Shown here: piece after piece, positions 35,960 to 47,626 of the stretch
How the letters are laid out: each line of letters starts with the position of its first letter
Numbering within the stretch: position 1 is the first letter of the stretch
The notes under the pieces: model-generated
What the model saw: the letters and a program-made list of their open reading frames with translations, nothing else
What the model was told of the DNA's origin: nothing
Database searches by the model: none
Position numbers and translations under genes: made by a program
NCBI GenBank assembly: GCA_025526915.1
Contig: JAHLKH010000041.1
Coordinates: forward strand, 107,985-171,984
Length of the DNA stretch: 64,000 bases
Source of the DNA: Entophlyctis helioformis
Taxonomy: Eukaryota; Chytridiomycota; Chytridiomycetes; Chytridiales; Chytriomycetaceae
Direction of reading: 5' to 3'

Positions 35960-38900
35960 ATGACGCAGATGGAGAAGCTCGCCTTCAAGGTGGCTGCGTG
36001 CACAGGCTACGAGGACCGCCATCCGCCCGACGAGCTGCTGGTCGACAAGCACACGCCGATGGCCGTCGGATGGCAGAGCCAGCGGTGCGTTTGTCTGCGT
36101 CTGTCTGAGTCTGTGGTTGTGCATGCGTCTGTGCGGATGTGGATGTGGATGTGGTTGTGGTTGTGGTTGTCGATGGACGGATGGATGGATGGTACCAGCA
36201 GCATCTGGCCGCGGCATCTGGCCACTGACGCTTGTCGCTGCGCAGGTTCTGCACGTTTCCGCAGGAGCTTGTGCTTGCGCTGACGCCCGGCGTGTGCCGA
36301 GTGCGCAAGCTGCAGCTGCTCATCCACCACTTCAAGATCCCCACGCGGGTGTCGGTGCATCTGGCCACGGTGCCGCTGGTCAAGACGTGGGCCGGGCTGG
36401 GGCCGGCCTTTCTGGACTCGATCGACTTTCGCAACATTGGGTGCGCATCTGGCTGCCGTCTGGCTGCCGTCCGTCGGTCCTACTGACACGCTGCTGCGTC
36501 TGCCGCAGATACGTCTCGCTCAACGACAATGTGGCCAATGCGTACAGAGCACGCGAGCTCAAGACCATCCATCTGGACGCCGACGCCAATCTGGTCAAGC
36601 TGGTGCTGCACAAGCCGCATGTGAATGCCCTCAATCTGTACAACCAGGTTGGCCTCGTGGCCGTCAACATCTTGGGCGAGGTCGTCGAGTCCGAGACGCT
36701 GGTCATGCGTCTGTCGCAGGCCAGCAGCAGTGGCGGCAGCAGTCTTGGCGGCATAGCGAGCATCGGCACGTCTGGATGGGTGGGTCTGTTGAGGGGATGG
36801 CGTTTGGCGGCTGGCTGACGGGCTGACGGCTGACGGGCTGACGGGCTGGCTTGGTACTCTTGGCACTCTTGGCACTCTGGCGCATAAAGGATGTGGACGA
36901 GTCGCGCGGTCTCTCCAAGGCGATCCTGAGAGGCGTACTGGACAAGTCGATCATCGATGCGCGGACAGCGACGGAGATGGATCTCGCGTATTCGGTCGAC
37001 CAAGATCGGCAGGTTGCTCGGATAGCTGCTGCTATCCTGCGCGCCAAAGACCAAGCGGTGCACAGTGGGTGGTTTGATGGATGGTTACGGGGAAACGACA
37101 CCTGCCCTGCTGACTGACTGGCATGCGTGCACAGATGAGCAGTACTCGGATGCAAGAGATCTCAAGCAGCTGCATGGGCTGTATCTTCAAGTAGGCATTC
37201 ACACAGACGCAACTGTCTGCACTTGGATATCTTGCTTACAACCCGACAGGCAGGTGCCGAGATTGCACGTCTCGAGACCAAGAAGCACGAGGCCGCACAA
37301 GCCGAAGACTACGTTGCTGCCGACCACTATCAGGCAAGATGCGGCCCGCCACTGATTGTTTCCGCTCCTCTTCATACTGACTCGGCTTCAACAGCACAAG
37401 ATCGAAGGCATGCGGCAGGTGCTGAGGTCGCAGACGCTTGCGACCGGATACACGCTGGAAGACGGAGAGCTGTACAAGGTGCCGCCGCCTGATCTGGATG
37501 CACAGCTGCAAGAAAAGCCGCCATCGCCGCCTATATCCCCACACACCGGTTTACGCAAGCCTGCACAGCCTGAGCCCTCTGAAGTACTGCATCATCTTCC
37601 ACAGCTGCAGCAGACTGCGCATCCATTGCCTGAGCGGTCTGCATCACCGCCCATACCGACCATCCAGAAAGCAGCTGCAGCCGCAGCAGCACAGGCAGCA
37701 GCACAGGCAGCAGCACAGGCGACCACTGCCGCTGAATCTGCGAGGGACGACGCCGGCGACACCGACCCCGCCAATGCAGGATCGCCATACTCAGACTCGG
37801 CGTCACTGGCAGATATCGGCACACCCGATCCGCTCTCGGACGCCCAGCACAGCCAGTACGCACTGGCTGTCGTCCTGTTTGGCGCGGACCTTGTTGCGCG
37901 CGTGCTGAGTCGTCAGTTCCGCCACCGCGAGCAGGGGCTCGTGGACCTGCGATCAGCCGTGCAGGCATCGGCGACCACACCGCAAGGGGCCAGCACGGAT
38001 ACGGTCAAGGCGTCGATGATGCTTGTCGGCGCTGTGCTTGACGACCCGCGAGAGCGTGTGAGCGTGCTGGCCGTTTCGGTGTTTGACAGCGTGATGGGTG
38101 AGTCGGCCGTCTCGTGCAAGGGTCTGTCATGGACAGAGCGCACAGGTTCTGACACGCTGGATGGGCTGTGTAGGACTGGTGGAGAGGTCTGGTATGGACA
38201 AGGCGGCAGTCATGCCAGCGCTTGACGAGCCGTTTGCGATGCTGCTGGCACAGGCTAGCGACACCAACCCACGCGTCAAGAAAGCATGTCTGGACGCGGT
38301 GCAGACGTGTCTGACTGCCTTTCACCGGGAACCGGCCAGTCTGCTGCCTGTGCTGTTGCGGCCAATTGGCAGCGGCAAGGGCGTGGTTGTGCACCACCGG
38401 ATTATACGCACGCGGCTGGATGTGCTGCTTGGTGCAGTCAATGACTATGGTCTTGATGACGGCGGTGGCGGCGGTGCCGCACGCGGCCGCGTTGGTCTGA
38501 TGTCCAAGGTACGGCCCGCCTTCCAGCAGCTCTGCTTGGTTGCTGATGCATGGGCTGACGACGGATAATGGGCATAGGATGTCATGCGGTTCATCAAACC
38601 CTACACGGAGCACGTCAACAACGATGTGCGGGACGTAGCGTTTTCGATTGCGGCTGCTGTTGGGCAGATTGTCGGGCCGGACCGCGTGCTCCATGATCTC
38701 AAGGACCTGCGCGAGTCGCAGCTGTCGGTGGTCAAGAAGCGCATGCCTGATGCAGGGCCTGGCGTTGGCGATGGCGGGAAAGGCGGCAAGCAGCGCGATG
38801 GCGGGATTCCACGACTCATGACTGGCGACCCTGCTGCTGCTGGTGGTGGTGGTGGCGGCGGCGGCGGCGGCAAGAAGAAGCTTGCTGCGCCACCTGCGTC

Positions 38901-39662
38901 TGCCACTGCAACTTCTGGTGCTGCGCCAAAGACTGCCAAGAAGACCAAGGTGGGTGCGAGAGAGAGAGAGAGAGAGAGGGGAGCTGCCGTGTTTGTCCAT
39001 GCGCGGATATCTGACTATGCCCGATTCCAGGACAAGGCGGCTGCTGAACAGGACTTGCTGCGACCACACCCGCATGGCCCCGTGGAAGACCTTTTGCACA
39101 AGCGGCTCCACAAGACATGCATCTTCTGCGAGGAGTATGATCCCAAATTCACCGACGAGACGCTCGAGCTTCACTACTGGGAGTCGTGCCCGCTGCTGAT
39201 CAACTGTCCCAAATGCGGCGTGGTGAGTGTCTGGGCGTCTTGGCCTGCTGGGTCGACTCTGCAGCTTGAACGTGTCTGACTCGCTCCCCCGCCCCTCCCC
39301 GTTCTCCACGCGGCCTGCTGTGACAGATCACGGAGATCCCGCTCCTCAACGACCACATTCTCAACGACTGCGAGGAGCGCGCGCCGGGCTACACGCAGTG
39401 CCGCCGGTGTCGCCAGGCCATTCCCGACAAGACGTACAAGGCGCACAGCAGCAAGCGGACGTGTGCACCGGCTCGGGACGGCATGGATCGGTGTCCGCTG
39501 TGTCTGCTGGACTGCGCTCCCGGCACGCTGGTCGCGCATCTGACACGCGGCGCTGGGTGCCCGTCCAACCCGCGCCGACCCCGGCCGCCGCAGCCGACAT
39601 CGACGCTGGCCCAGCCCGCATCGCTGATCCCGCAATCCCAGTCTCGGCATGCCGTCCAATGA
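35960..39662 (+). CDS. CEP104: CEP104 orthologue, ciliary tip TOG-domain protein
   Basis: Eleven exons (35960-36084, 36246-36440, 36509-36779, 36890-37064, 37135-37190, 37250-37333, 37395-38097, 38174-38508, 38578-38949, 39031-39222, 39327-39662) give 947 residues, close to animal CEP104. The order matches the family: an N-terminal jelly-roll domain (RFCTFPQELVLAL, YVSLNDNVANAYRARELK, LYNQVGLVAVNILGE), a coiled coil (EIARLETKKHEAAQAEDYVA), a TOG/HEAT domain (FAMLLAQASDTNPRVKKACL, VRDVAFSIAAAVGQ), and C-terminal zinc fingers (CIFCEEYD, CPLLINCPKC, CRRCRQAI, CPLCLLDC). CEP104 binds tubulin at the growing ciliary tip. Intron 6 has a GC donor (CAG|GCAAGA). A long poly-Gly run sits between the TOG domain and the fingers. 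Confidence 0.95.
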
Positions 39663-39717
39663 ACCATTGTGTATGTGTGTACGAGAGGGAGAGTGTGTGC
39701 ACATGCCAGGCGATCTG

Positions 39718-39993
39718 TTATTGTTGCGGCGACGACGGCGACAGTGGCGACGGTGACGGGGCGGCCACCAGATGCGAATGCGACGCCTGGCGGGCGAAGC
39801 AGGCACGGAACAGCGCCATCTCGTCCCGGCACTTGCGCCAGTCGTGCTTGTCGTAGTAGCAGTCCTGCAGCCGCTCGTGCTCGGGGAAGCAGCCCGACCG
39901 CTTGATGCGGGTGATGTACGGGTCCTCGTCGTCGTCTGCGGCCGGTGCCGGTGCCGGTGGGCTTGCCGTCGAGTGCTGCTGCGACGTTGACAT
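39718..39993 (-). CDS. COA4: twin CX9C mitochondrial protein, COA4-like
   Basis: Single-exon, 91 residues. A short acidic, Pro/Ala-rich N-terminus leads into RIKRSGCFPEHERLQDC and KCRDEMALFRACF, giving two CX9C motifs of a CHCH domain; the spacing and the DWRKCRDEM block match COA4, a cytochrome c oxidase assembly factor of the intermembrane space imported by the MIA40 route. No targeting presequence is expected or seen. It lies convergent to CEP104 (stops 55 bp apart) and divergent from PDE6D. Confidence 0.9.
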   Translation of the reverse strand: MSTSQQHSTASPPAPAPAADDDEDPYITRIKRSGCFPEHERLQDCYYDKHDWRKCRDEMALFRACFARQASHSHLVAAPSPSPLSPSSPQQ

Positions 39994-40019
39994 TTGTGGT
40001 TTGCCAGCTGTCGGGCAAC
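39994..40019. promoter_or_regulatory. 26-bp bidirectional gap between COA4 and PDE6D start codons
   Basis: The two ATGs face away from each other with only 26 bp between them. The 5' UTRs must therefore overlap, or transcription of each gene must start inside the coding sequence of the other. Confidence 0.6.
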
Positions 40020-40880
<861 letters not shown>

Positions 40881-40916
40881 AAAGCAACAACAACACGAAC
40901 GCACGGCCATGATCTT

Positions 40917-41540
40917 TTATACTGGATTGGTGGCCGCCGTCCCACCAGCCGCCTCCTGCTTCTCGCGCAGCGATCGCTCCATATCACGCAGCGCGCGCAT
41001 GCCTGCATCCATGCCAGCCCCCCGCTCCTCCTTGTACACCCTCCGTGCATTGGCAATGCCGGTCTCGTCGCCAGCGTCCCGCAGCAACTCGAGCTTGCGC
41101 GCAAACAGCCCGCGGCGCTCGGCGATAAAGGCGGTGGTGTCCTGCTCGTAGATGTCCCAGACGCAGTGGACGCAGCCGGACATGCAGCAGTCTTCGGGCC
41201 CGGGCGGCAGCGGCTTCTTGGACGATTGGCGCGAGCGGGCAGTGAGGGCCTCGAGCGACGTGATGTAGCGGAACTTGGCCGCTGCGAGCAAGAGGTCGGC
41301 GTCTGTGAGGTGCGAAGCCGTTATTGTCGTTGGTGCCGGTGCCGGTGCTGGTGTGGATGTTGGTGCTGGTGCTGGTGTGGCGGTTGGTGTTGGTACTGGT
41401 GTTGACGGTGGTTGGCTGCCAGGAGCGGCCGCCTTGGGTGTGTCGAGAATGAGGTCCCAGAAGCCGGCATAGCGAGAGGATGGTGCACTGGTCGTGGCCA
41501 ATGCCCGCCGGTGCACTCGAATCGCCGCTTGAAACGCCAT
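40917..41540 (-). CDS. oxidoreductase-like domain protein (OXLD1-like), mitochondrial
   Basis: Single-exon, 207 residues. The N-terminus (MAFQAAIRVHRRALATTS) is a plausible mitochondrial presequence. A Pro/Ala/Thr linker of PTPTATPAPAP type follows. The family hallmark is the Cys-rich PPGPEDCCMSGCVHCVWDIY, then a charged helical C-terminus. This domain is found in OXLD1 and in fungal mitochondrial proteins of unknown biochemistry; the name oxidoreductase-like is historical and no activity is implied. Its ATG lies 3 bp after the stop codon of MTQ1 on the same strand. Confidence 0.9.
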   Translation of the reverse strand: MAFQAAIRVHRRALATTSAPSSRYAGFWDLILDTPKAAAPGSQPPSTPVPTPTATPAPAPTSTPAPAPAPTTITASHLTDADLLLAAAKFRYITSLEALTARSRQSSKKPLPPGPEDCCMSGCVHCVWDIYEQDTTAFIAERRGLFARKLELLRDAGDETGIANARRVYKEERGAGMDAGMRALRDMERSLREKQEAAGGTAATNPV

Positions 41541-41543
41541 TAG

Positions 41544-42635
41544 TCAGCCAGCGGGAAACTTCACGACAGCGCGGTCGCGGCCGGCGCCATCTTGCCACAC
41601 CAGCGAGGCGCGCCAGGCCAAGGGACCGAGCTGCGCGCGCACGGCTGCGGCCTGTCCGCTGCCAATCTCAAACACCAGAGCCGGCCATCCAGAATCAGCG
41701 GTGACGGGCCGCTCTGCCAGCAGCGCAGGGGCCAGCTGTGCCTCGATGCGGGTGTAGAAGCGTGTGCCCTGCGCGTCCGATGCCAGCAGAGCGCGCGGGT
41801 CTTCCCAATCGAGGACCGATGGCTCGAGCGCGGCGAGCTCGGCCGGCGGGATGTACGGCGGGTTGGAGACGATGAGATCGAAGCCCGCGTCGGCGGGGTC
41901 GTCGGACGCGAGCGACAGCAGGGTGGCCACGAGGCCGTCGTCGAACAGGTCGCCGTGCACGAAGCGCAGGGCGGCGGTGTCGATGCCGAGCAGCCGCTGG
42001 TTGAGGCGGGCGAGCCTGAGGGCAGGGCCCGCAATGTCGACGGCCACGATCTGCGCCTGCAGGCCGATGGCCCGCAGCTCGTGCGCAAGCAGCAGCGAGA
42101 TGCAGCCGGAGCCGGAGCACAGCTCGAGGATGCGCAGCGGGCGGCGCAGGCGCGGCGGCGGGGCGGGCAGCCGGAAGAGATCGACGAGGCGGGCGGCCCA
42201 CTCCTCGGTCTCCCAGCGCGGAATGAGCGTGGGCGGCCGGACGCGCAGCTCCAGCCCGCCAAACGGCTGCGATCCGAGCACGTACTGGAGCGGCTTGTGG
42301 CGGACGGTGCGGTCGTGCAGCCACGCGTCCAGGCGGCGCTGCTCGGCGGCCGTCAGGTGCGTGTGCGTGAGCGTCTCGATGGTCTGCGGGCAGGACACGA
42401 CCGACGGCCGCGACAGGCGCGACAGCAGGCGCCGAGCGTCGGCATGGCCGCTGCTGGTGTTGCTGCTGCTGCTGCCAGCACGATGCGGCGGCGAGTGTGC
42501 AGCGGGCCGCACGCGAGCAAAGAAGGAGCCAAGACGCCGCTGCACAATGGCCTCGGCCATCCAGCGCAGCTCGGCGGCGGCCTGGGCCAGACTGCCGTCG
42601 CAGGCGGCCTTGAGCCGGTCGAGTCGTTTGGTCAT
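41544..42635 (-). CDS. MTQ1: N5-glutamine methyltransferase, HemK/MTQ1-like
   Basis: Single-exon, 363 residues from ATG 42635. Modifies the GGQ glutamine of a peptide release factor, in this subfamily the mitochondrial one. An N-terminal helical domain (LAQAAAELRWMAEAIVQRRL) contains a Ser/Gly insert. The substrate-binding region has KPLQYVLGSQPFGG and LIPRWETEEW. The SAM-binding motif I is ILELCSGSGCISLLL, and the catalytic NPPY is in LIVSNPPYIPP. No clean presequence is seen; the frame remains open upstream, so an earlier start is possible. GC content is very high even for this locus. It is followed 3 bp later by the OXLD1-like gene, another mitochondrial protein. Confidence 0.92.
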   Translation of the reverse strand: MTKRLDRLKAACDGSLAQAAAELRWMAEAIVQRRLGSFFARVRPAAHSPPHRAGSSSSNTSSGHADARRLLSRLSRPSVVSCPQTIETLTHTHLTAAEQRRLDAWLHDRTVRHKPLQYVLGSQPFGGLELRVRPPTLIPRWETEEWAARLVDLFRLPAPPPRLRRPLRILELCSGSGCISLLLAHELRAIGLQAQIVAVDIAGPALRLARLNQRLLGIDTAALRFVHGDLFDDGLVATLLSLASDDPADAGFDLIVSNPPYIPPAELAALEPSVLDWEDPRALLASDAQGTRFYTRIEAQLAPALLAERPVTADSGWPALVFEIGSGQAAAVRAQLGPLAWRASLVWQDGAGRDRAVVKFPAG

Positions 42636-42669
42636 GCGCAGCAAAGCGGCCACGCGATCTGCGACAAGT

Positions 42670-42671
<2 letters not shown>

Positions 42672-42705
<34 letters not shown>

Positions 42706-42709
42706 TGAC
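42672..42709. repeat. (GAC)n microsatellite upstream of MTQ1
   Basis: About 12 trinucleotide units 40-75 bp upstream of the MTQ1 ATG, probably in its 5' UTR or promoter. Confidence 0.93.
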
Positions 42710-42807
42710 AGCTACAGCGACGACGGATCCAAGGGCGATCACCAACAACGACAACAACACCAACAACAGCGATGGGAACGACAGCGACTACGACTACGAC
42801 TACGGCT

Positions 42808-43426
42808 TTATTTCGGGCCCCACAAGAGGCGTTTCCGCTCCTCGGAGCGCATGGCGGCCTCCATGCGGCGCTCAAACATGATGCCGTCGCGGTGCATCTG
42901 GAACGAGTAGTGGACCATGAGGTTGGATCCGACGAGGGCCGAGACTGGCGCGGGTGTGGGCGGGTGTGAGCGAGTGTGAGCCACAGTGAGCCAGCCGGAA
43001 CAACCGCGCGTGCGGAACAATGCAGAGCAGCAGTAGCATCCAAGGGCACGCACTCGTGGAGATGACGACGGTGTTGGTGGTCGACTGCTTGTTGAGGCGG
43101 CACAGCACGACGGCCGAGCCGAGCACTGCGCGTGGCGGGCGGGTATGCAGAGCCACAGGAACGCAGAGCCACAGCCTGGGCGGGTCAGCCGTGCGGATCC
43201 ACCCGGCGCCGCCCGCACAAGTGGCGCAGCGACGACGCAGCGACTACGCACCGGCAGCACCGGCAATGGCGCCGTGCATGTACGCCCGCGGCACGCCGCT
43301 GTCCAAGCGCTCCTGGAAATACTCGTCGTCGTGGTACTCGGGCATCGGCGGCATCGGCGGCATTGGCTGCTGCCCGCTTACGCCTTGTGTGTCCTGTGCG
43401 TTCTGTGCAGGCGGCCGTTGCGCCAT
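42808..43426 (-). CDS. small predicted membrane protein, unknown
   Basis: Two exons, 43252-43426 and 42808-42944, give 103 residues. The N-terminus is Pro/Met/Gln-rich (MPPMPPMPEYHDDEYFQERL). The splice creates a hydrophobic Gly/Ala segment (MHGAIAGAAVSALVGSNLMV) long enough for one membrane span, then a basic helix (RDGIMFERRMEAAMRSEERK) and a short tail. Size, single Gly-rich span and charged tail resemble small mitochondrial inner-membrane proteins, but I cannot name a family. The 307-bp intron is long for this locus and could hide another exon. Confidence 0.6.
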
Positions 43427-43629
43427 TCTCGGCAGCCAAGTCGCATCGCCGCGCCGCCCAAGCCGCCGGCCGCCCTTGAGAGTGCGCCGCTGATTGGCCC
43501 GCTGTCCCGTCACGTGCCTTACACGTGACACGGCGGACAGGCAGCCACTTTCCGCACCAAACTATTCCCGCACGTTCCTACAAAACGCACCAACACATCA
43601 ACGCACCAACGCACCAACGCACCATCGGC

Positions 43630-46600
43630 ATGACGCATCTGCTCGTGTGGGGCGCTGCCGGCGACGGCCAGCACGGCACGGGCGCCACCGACAACGCTGC
43701 GTCGCCGCGCCCGCTGCCGTTCTTTGCAGACGCCCGCCTGTCGCTGGCTGCGCTGGCCGTGGGCAGGCACCACGTTCTGGCGCTCGTGAGTCGCCGTCCT
43801 GTTGCTTCCGTCTGCCTCTCGGCTTGAACTGAACCCTTGCACATACGCTCGCACGCTCGCGCAGGTCGACAGAGGCGCCGAGCGGGGCCTGCTGTACTCG
43901 TGGGGCTCCAACGACCACGGCCAGCTGGGCCACTGCGGCCGCAGGCTGCGGCCGTCGCCGCTGGCCGCCCTCGACGCTACCTCGGTCGTCGCCATTGCGT
44001 GCGGCGAGTCCCATTCGCTCGCCGTCGATGTGCTCGGCAGGCTGTTTGCCTGGGGCTCCAACAGCCACGGCCAGCTGGGCATTCCCTCGCCGTCTGCACC
44101 ACCACCACCATCGACACTACCACAACCATCGTCACCACAACCATCGTCCTTTGCCAAGCCAAAGCTCGTGCCCTTTCCTGGATCGCCAACAGCCAGCCGA
44201 GTGCGCATCACGCAGATCGCGGCCGGCCACCGCCACTCCCTTGCCCTCGACTCGCTCGGCAACCTGTGGTCGTTTGGCGACGCTTCCAACGGCCGCCTGG
44301 GCCGTCCCGTGGTGCACACGTCCGCCTCGTGCTCCCACTGCAGCGTCGAGTCCCCCGCTGAGCGGCCTGGCTGCATTCGATCCCTGTTCGGCCTGCCTAT
44401 CCGCAAGATGTCGTGCGGCGGCTCGCACTCGGCCGTCATTACCGTCTGTGGCTCCGTGTTTGTGTGGGGGATCCAACCAGTTTGGTCAGCTCGGCCTCGG
44501 ACACCGGCGCGACACGTATCTGCCGGAACGCGTGCCCATGATGCGGGATCTGGTCGCCGTCGATGTGGACTGCGGCGAGGACCACACCGCCATTGTCACG
44601 GACTCCGGGTGCCTGTTTGTGTTTGGGGCTGGCTCCTATGGCGAGCTTGGCCATGGCAACAGTGCACACGTCGATCAGCCGATGCAGGTCCAGGAGCTAC
44701 TAGGGTCCACAGTCGAATCGGTTGTCTGCGGGCGGCGCCATACGATTGTGCGGCTTGCTCAACCGCCGCAGCCTTGTTTGGCGGGAGGCCAGCTGCATCC
44801 GATGTGGTGCGCGTTTTTGGGCTCAACAGCTCTGGCCAGCTTGGTCTTGGGTCATTCACATCCGCATCTGTCCCTGTACGACTGCATCTTCCCATGCAAG
44901 GCATGGTCGTCGTTTCGGGACACAGCGACACCTGCTTCGCCATGCCGTCACCACCATTGCCTTCGCCCTCGTCATTGCCACAGTCTGGCACGGTTGCGTC
45001 CATCTTTTCCTCGCTCGCGTCGCTCAATGGCGCGTTTCTTGAACTCCCGTTCTCCAAGCCTGCGCTCTCCGTGCATCCTTTCATCGACTTTCCTGCCGTC
45101 CACGCCGTTTTTGGTACACAATCACCGTCAACACCAACAGATACAACGACAGATGCCGATTCTGACGTGCTCGTGCCGCTGATTTCGCGTCTGGTCAGCA
45201 GCATTCGACATGTCCATTCCAGCCACCCCGAAGCCCTTCGCGCCGTTTTTCTTGTCCTTGCCATTCCTGCACTCCACTCGGCCGGCGACCTGTCCAAAGC
45301 CATGCTGCATGTCGTCACGGATCTATTTGGCGCACTGAGCCAACTCTCTGACAGCCAGTGGAAGCAGCTAGGCACATGGTGGCGGTCGGCAGCAGCACCG
45401 GTATCCACATCAACATCCACATCCACATCCACACCAGCATCGACATCGGCGGTCCATCTCAAGACTCACTTCGAGCAAACGATCCTGCTTGCCCACCGCG
45501 TCATCACCAACCATGTCAAGACCGTGCCAAACTCGACCTTGCAGCATATCCTGCCAACCGTTCAGGTGCTGGATCGCCTCTGGGCCATCAACAATCTCTC
45601 GTGGACCCTCGATCACAGCGGCATTGGCTGTGTCAAGTCTGCACGGATATTCCCACCAGCGACGCCGCCGCCGCCACCACCACCACGGTCCGCTGCCAAC
45701 TACTCCTCGTCATCCGCCTCGTCCACATCCATGGCGCCTGCCAGCCGGCCTGTTCTCGCGCCAGGCCCTTCGCCCGTCACGCTGACGCGTCCACGGATCT
45801 TCCAAAACGACGCTCTCTCGATGGCATTCGATGCCGTGGCCGGGTACATGTCGCTGTTTATGGACGGCTCGGGCCATGTCCACACGACCGCAACAACGAC
45901 CGCGACAATGACGGCAGCAACCACGACGGCGAGCGATAACAGCAGGATGCATGTGGCGCGGCTTCCCTTTTTGTTCAATGTAAATGCCAAGACGGCGCTG
46001 CTTGAGACGGACTTCCAGCGGCAGATGTTTGAGGCACAGACGCAGTCTCTCCTGTCGGCGCTGCAGACGCGGCTGTTTGGCGTGGCCGAAAACGGGGGTC
46101 TGGCCGAGAGCGGCGGCGGCGGCGGAGTCGGCCATCAGCCGTACGTGTGCATCCACGTGCGCCGGTCGCATGTTGTGCTGGACACGGCGTGTGAGTTGTC
46201 GGAAAAGAGGCTCGGCTCGCTCAAGAAGCCGCTCAAGGTCAAGTTTGTGGGCGAGGACGGCGTCGACGAGGGCGGTGTTGGCGTGGAGTTTTTCACGTTG
46301 TTCTGGGAAGCGGCTGTAGGCACAATGGACGTGTTTGAGGTGCTCGATGATGCCGATGGCGATGGCGGCGCTGACGGTGACGGCGACGCCTACGGTGCCG
46401 TGGAGCCTGCTGGAGACGGAGAGAGTGGCAAGGGGCTGCGGTCCATGTACGTGTGGTTCAACCCGGCGGCATCAGCATCACCGTCACAAGCAACGAGCGA
46501 GATGTACAACCTGGTCGGCCGCGTTCTGGGGCTGTCACTGTACAACGGCAGCCCGTGCCCCGTGTCGTTTCCGCCCATCTTTTTCCGACAGCTGGTGGGC

Positions 46601-47626
46601 GAGCCGGCCGACACGAGCCGGTTGGCTGACATGATGGCCGATCTGCGCGTGTTCCAGCCGCGAGTCGCACAGTCGCTGCAACAGCTGCTGGACTATCCAG
46701 GCAGCGATGTCCAGGACGTGTTTGGCCTCGACTTTACCGTCACATGCCGGGCATCTGGCGGGAAACGCCCGACGCAGGTGATTGAGCTTCAGCCCAATGG
46801 AGCGGACATCCCCGTGACGGCAGACAACAAGGCCGAGTATGTGAGGCTGTTTGTCAAGTGGCGGCTCTACGACAGCGTGTCACATGCCATGGCCATGCTG
46901 CGGAAGGGATTCGACGAGATTGTGCGCAGTGGCGGTCATGTATTCGAATCATTTACCTCGGCAGATGTCGGGCACCTCATGGCTGGCAGCCAGCATTTCG
47001 ACTTTCGCGACTTGGAGAAGGGGGCGCTATACCGCGAGCCATACCACGCGCGGCACCCCGTCATTCGGCGGTTCTGGACGGTTGTGCACCAACTGCCGGC
47101 CGACCTGCAGCGGCGGTTCCTGCGGTTTGTGACGGGCACGGAGCGCGTGCCGCCGGTGCTTGGACTCAAGGGCGTTGGGCTGTGTATCCAGCAGAGCGGC
47201 GTGGACGAAAGTGCGTCGAGCGGTGATGGTGGTCGTGGCGACGATGAAGGTGATGAGGAGTTGGTGGAGGGTGATGACGAGGCAGAAGGCGAGGGCCAAG
47301 AGGCAGGCTCACGGAAGCGGAAACGCGGACGTGATGACGGCGAGGGCGGCGATGCCGATGCGGCGGAGAGAAACGGCGAGGAAGGCGTAGAGCAGCATGG
47401 GCAGCAGCAGCAGCGCGACAAGCGACAACGGACAGAGGATGGCGGGCACGGGGCATGGACGGGCAGGAGCCGACGAGCAGGACAACGCAGGCGTGGGCTG
47501 ATGCGGCTGCCAAGTGCGCACACGTGCTCGCATGTACTTGACCTGCCGCCATATTCAAGCGCCGCGGATCTGCGCGAACGGCTTGTGTTTGCCATGGCGA
47601 ATGCGGATGGCTTCTATCTTGCATAA
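43630..47626 (+). CDS. RCC1-repeat HECT E3 ubiquitin ligase (HERC-like)
   Basis: Two exons (43630-43785, 43865-47626) give 1,305 residues. RCC1 blades are clear: LLYSWGSNDHGQLGHC, CGESHSLAVD, LFAWGSNSHGQLG, AGHRHSLALDSLGNLWSFG, and in a second frame GSNQFGQLGLGHRRDTYLPE and VFGAGSYGELGHGN, then back in the first frame VFGLNSSGQLGLG. The frame leaves near 44468 (a run of five G) and returns near 44760-44800, so two compensating indels are likely. The HECT domain occupies the C-terminus (KVKFVGEDGVDEGGVGVEFF; SHAMAMLRKGFDEI; LPADLQRRFLRFVTG). The catalytic cysteine is in LPSAHTCSHVLDLPPY. An acidic-then-basic insert of roughly 100 residues separates the preceding strand from the catalytic loop. 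Confidence 0.9.

Noticed and set aside
41592..42881. 429-codon plus-strand frame opposite MTQ1
   Set aside because: It is antisense to a clear methyltransferase; GC-rich third positions keep the opposite strand open.
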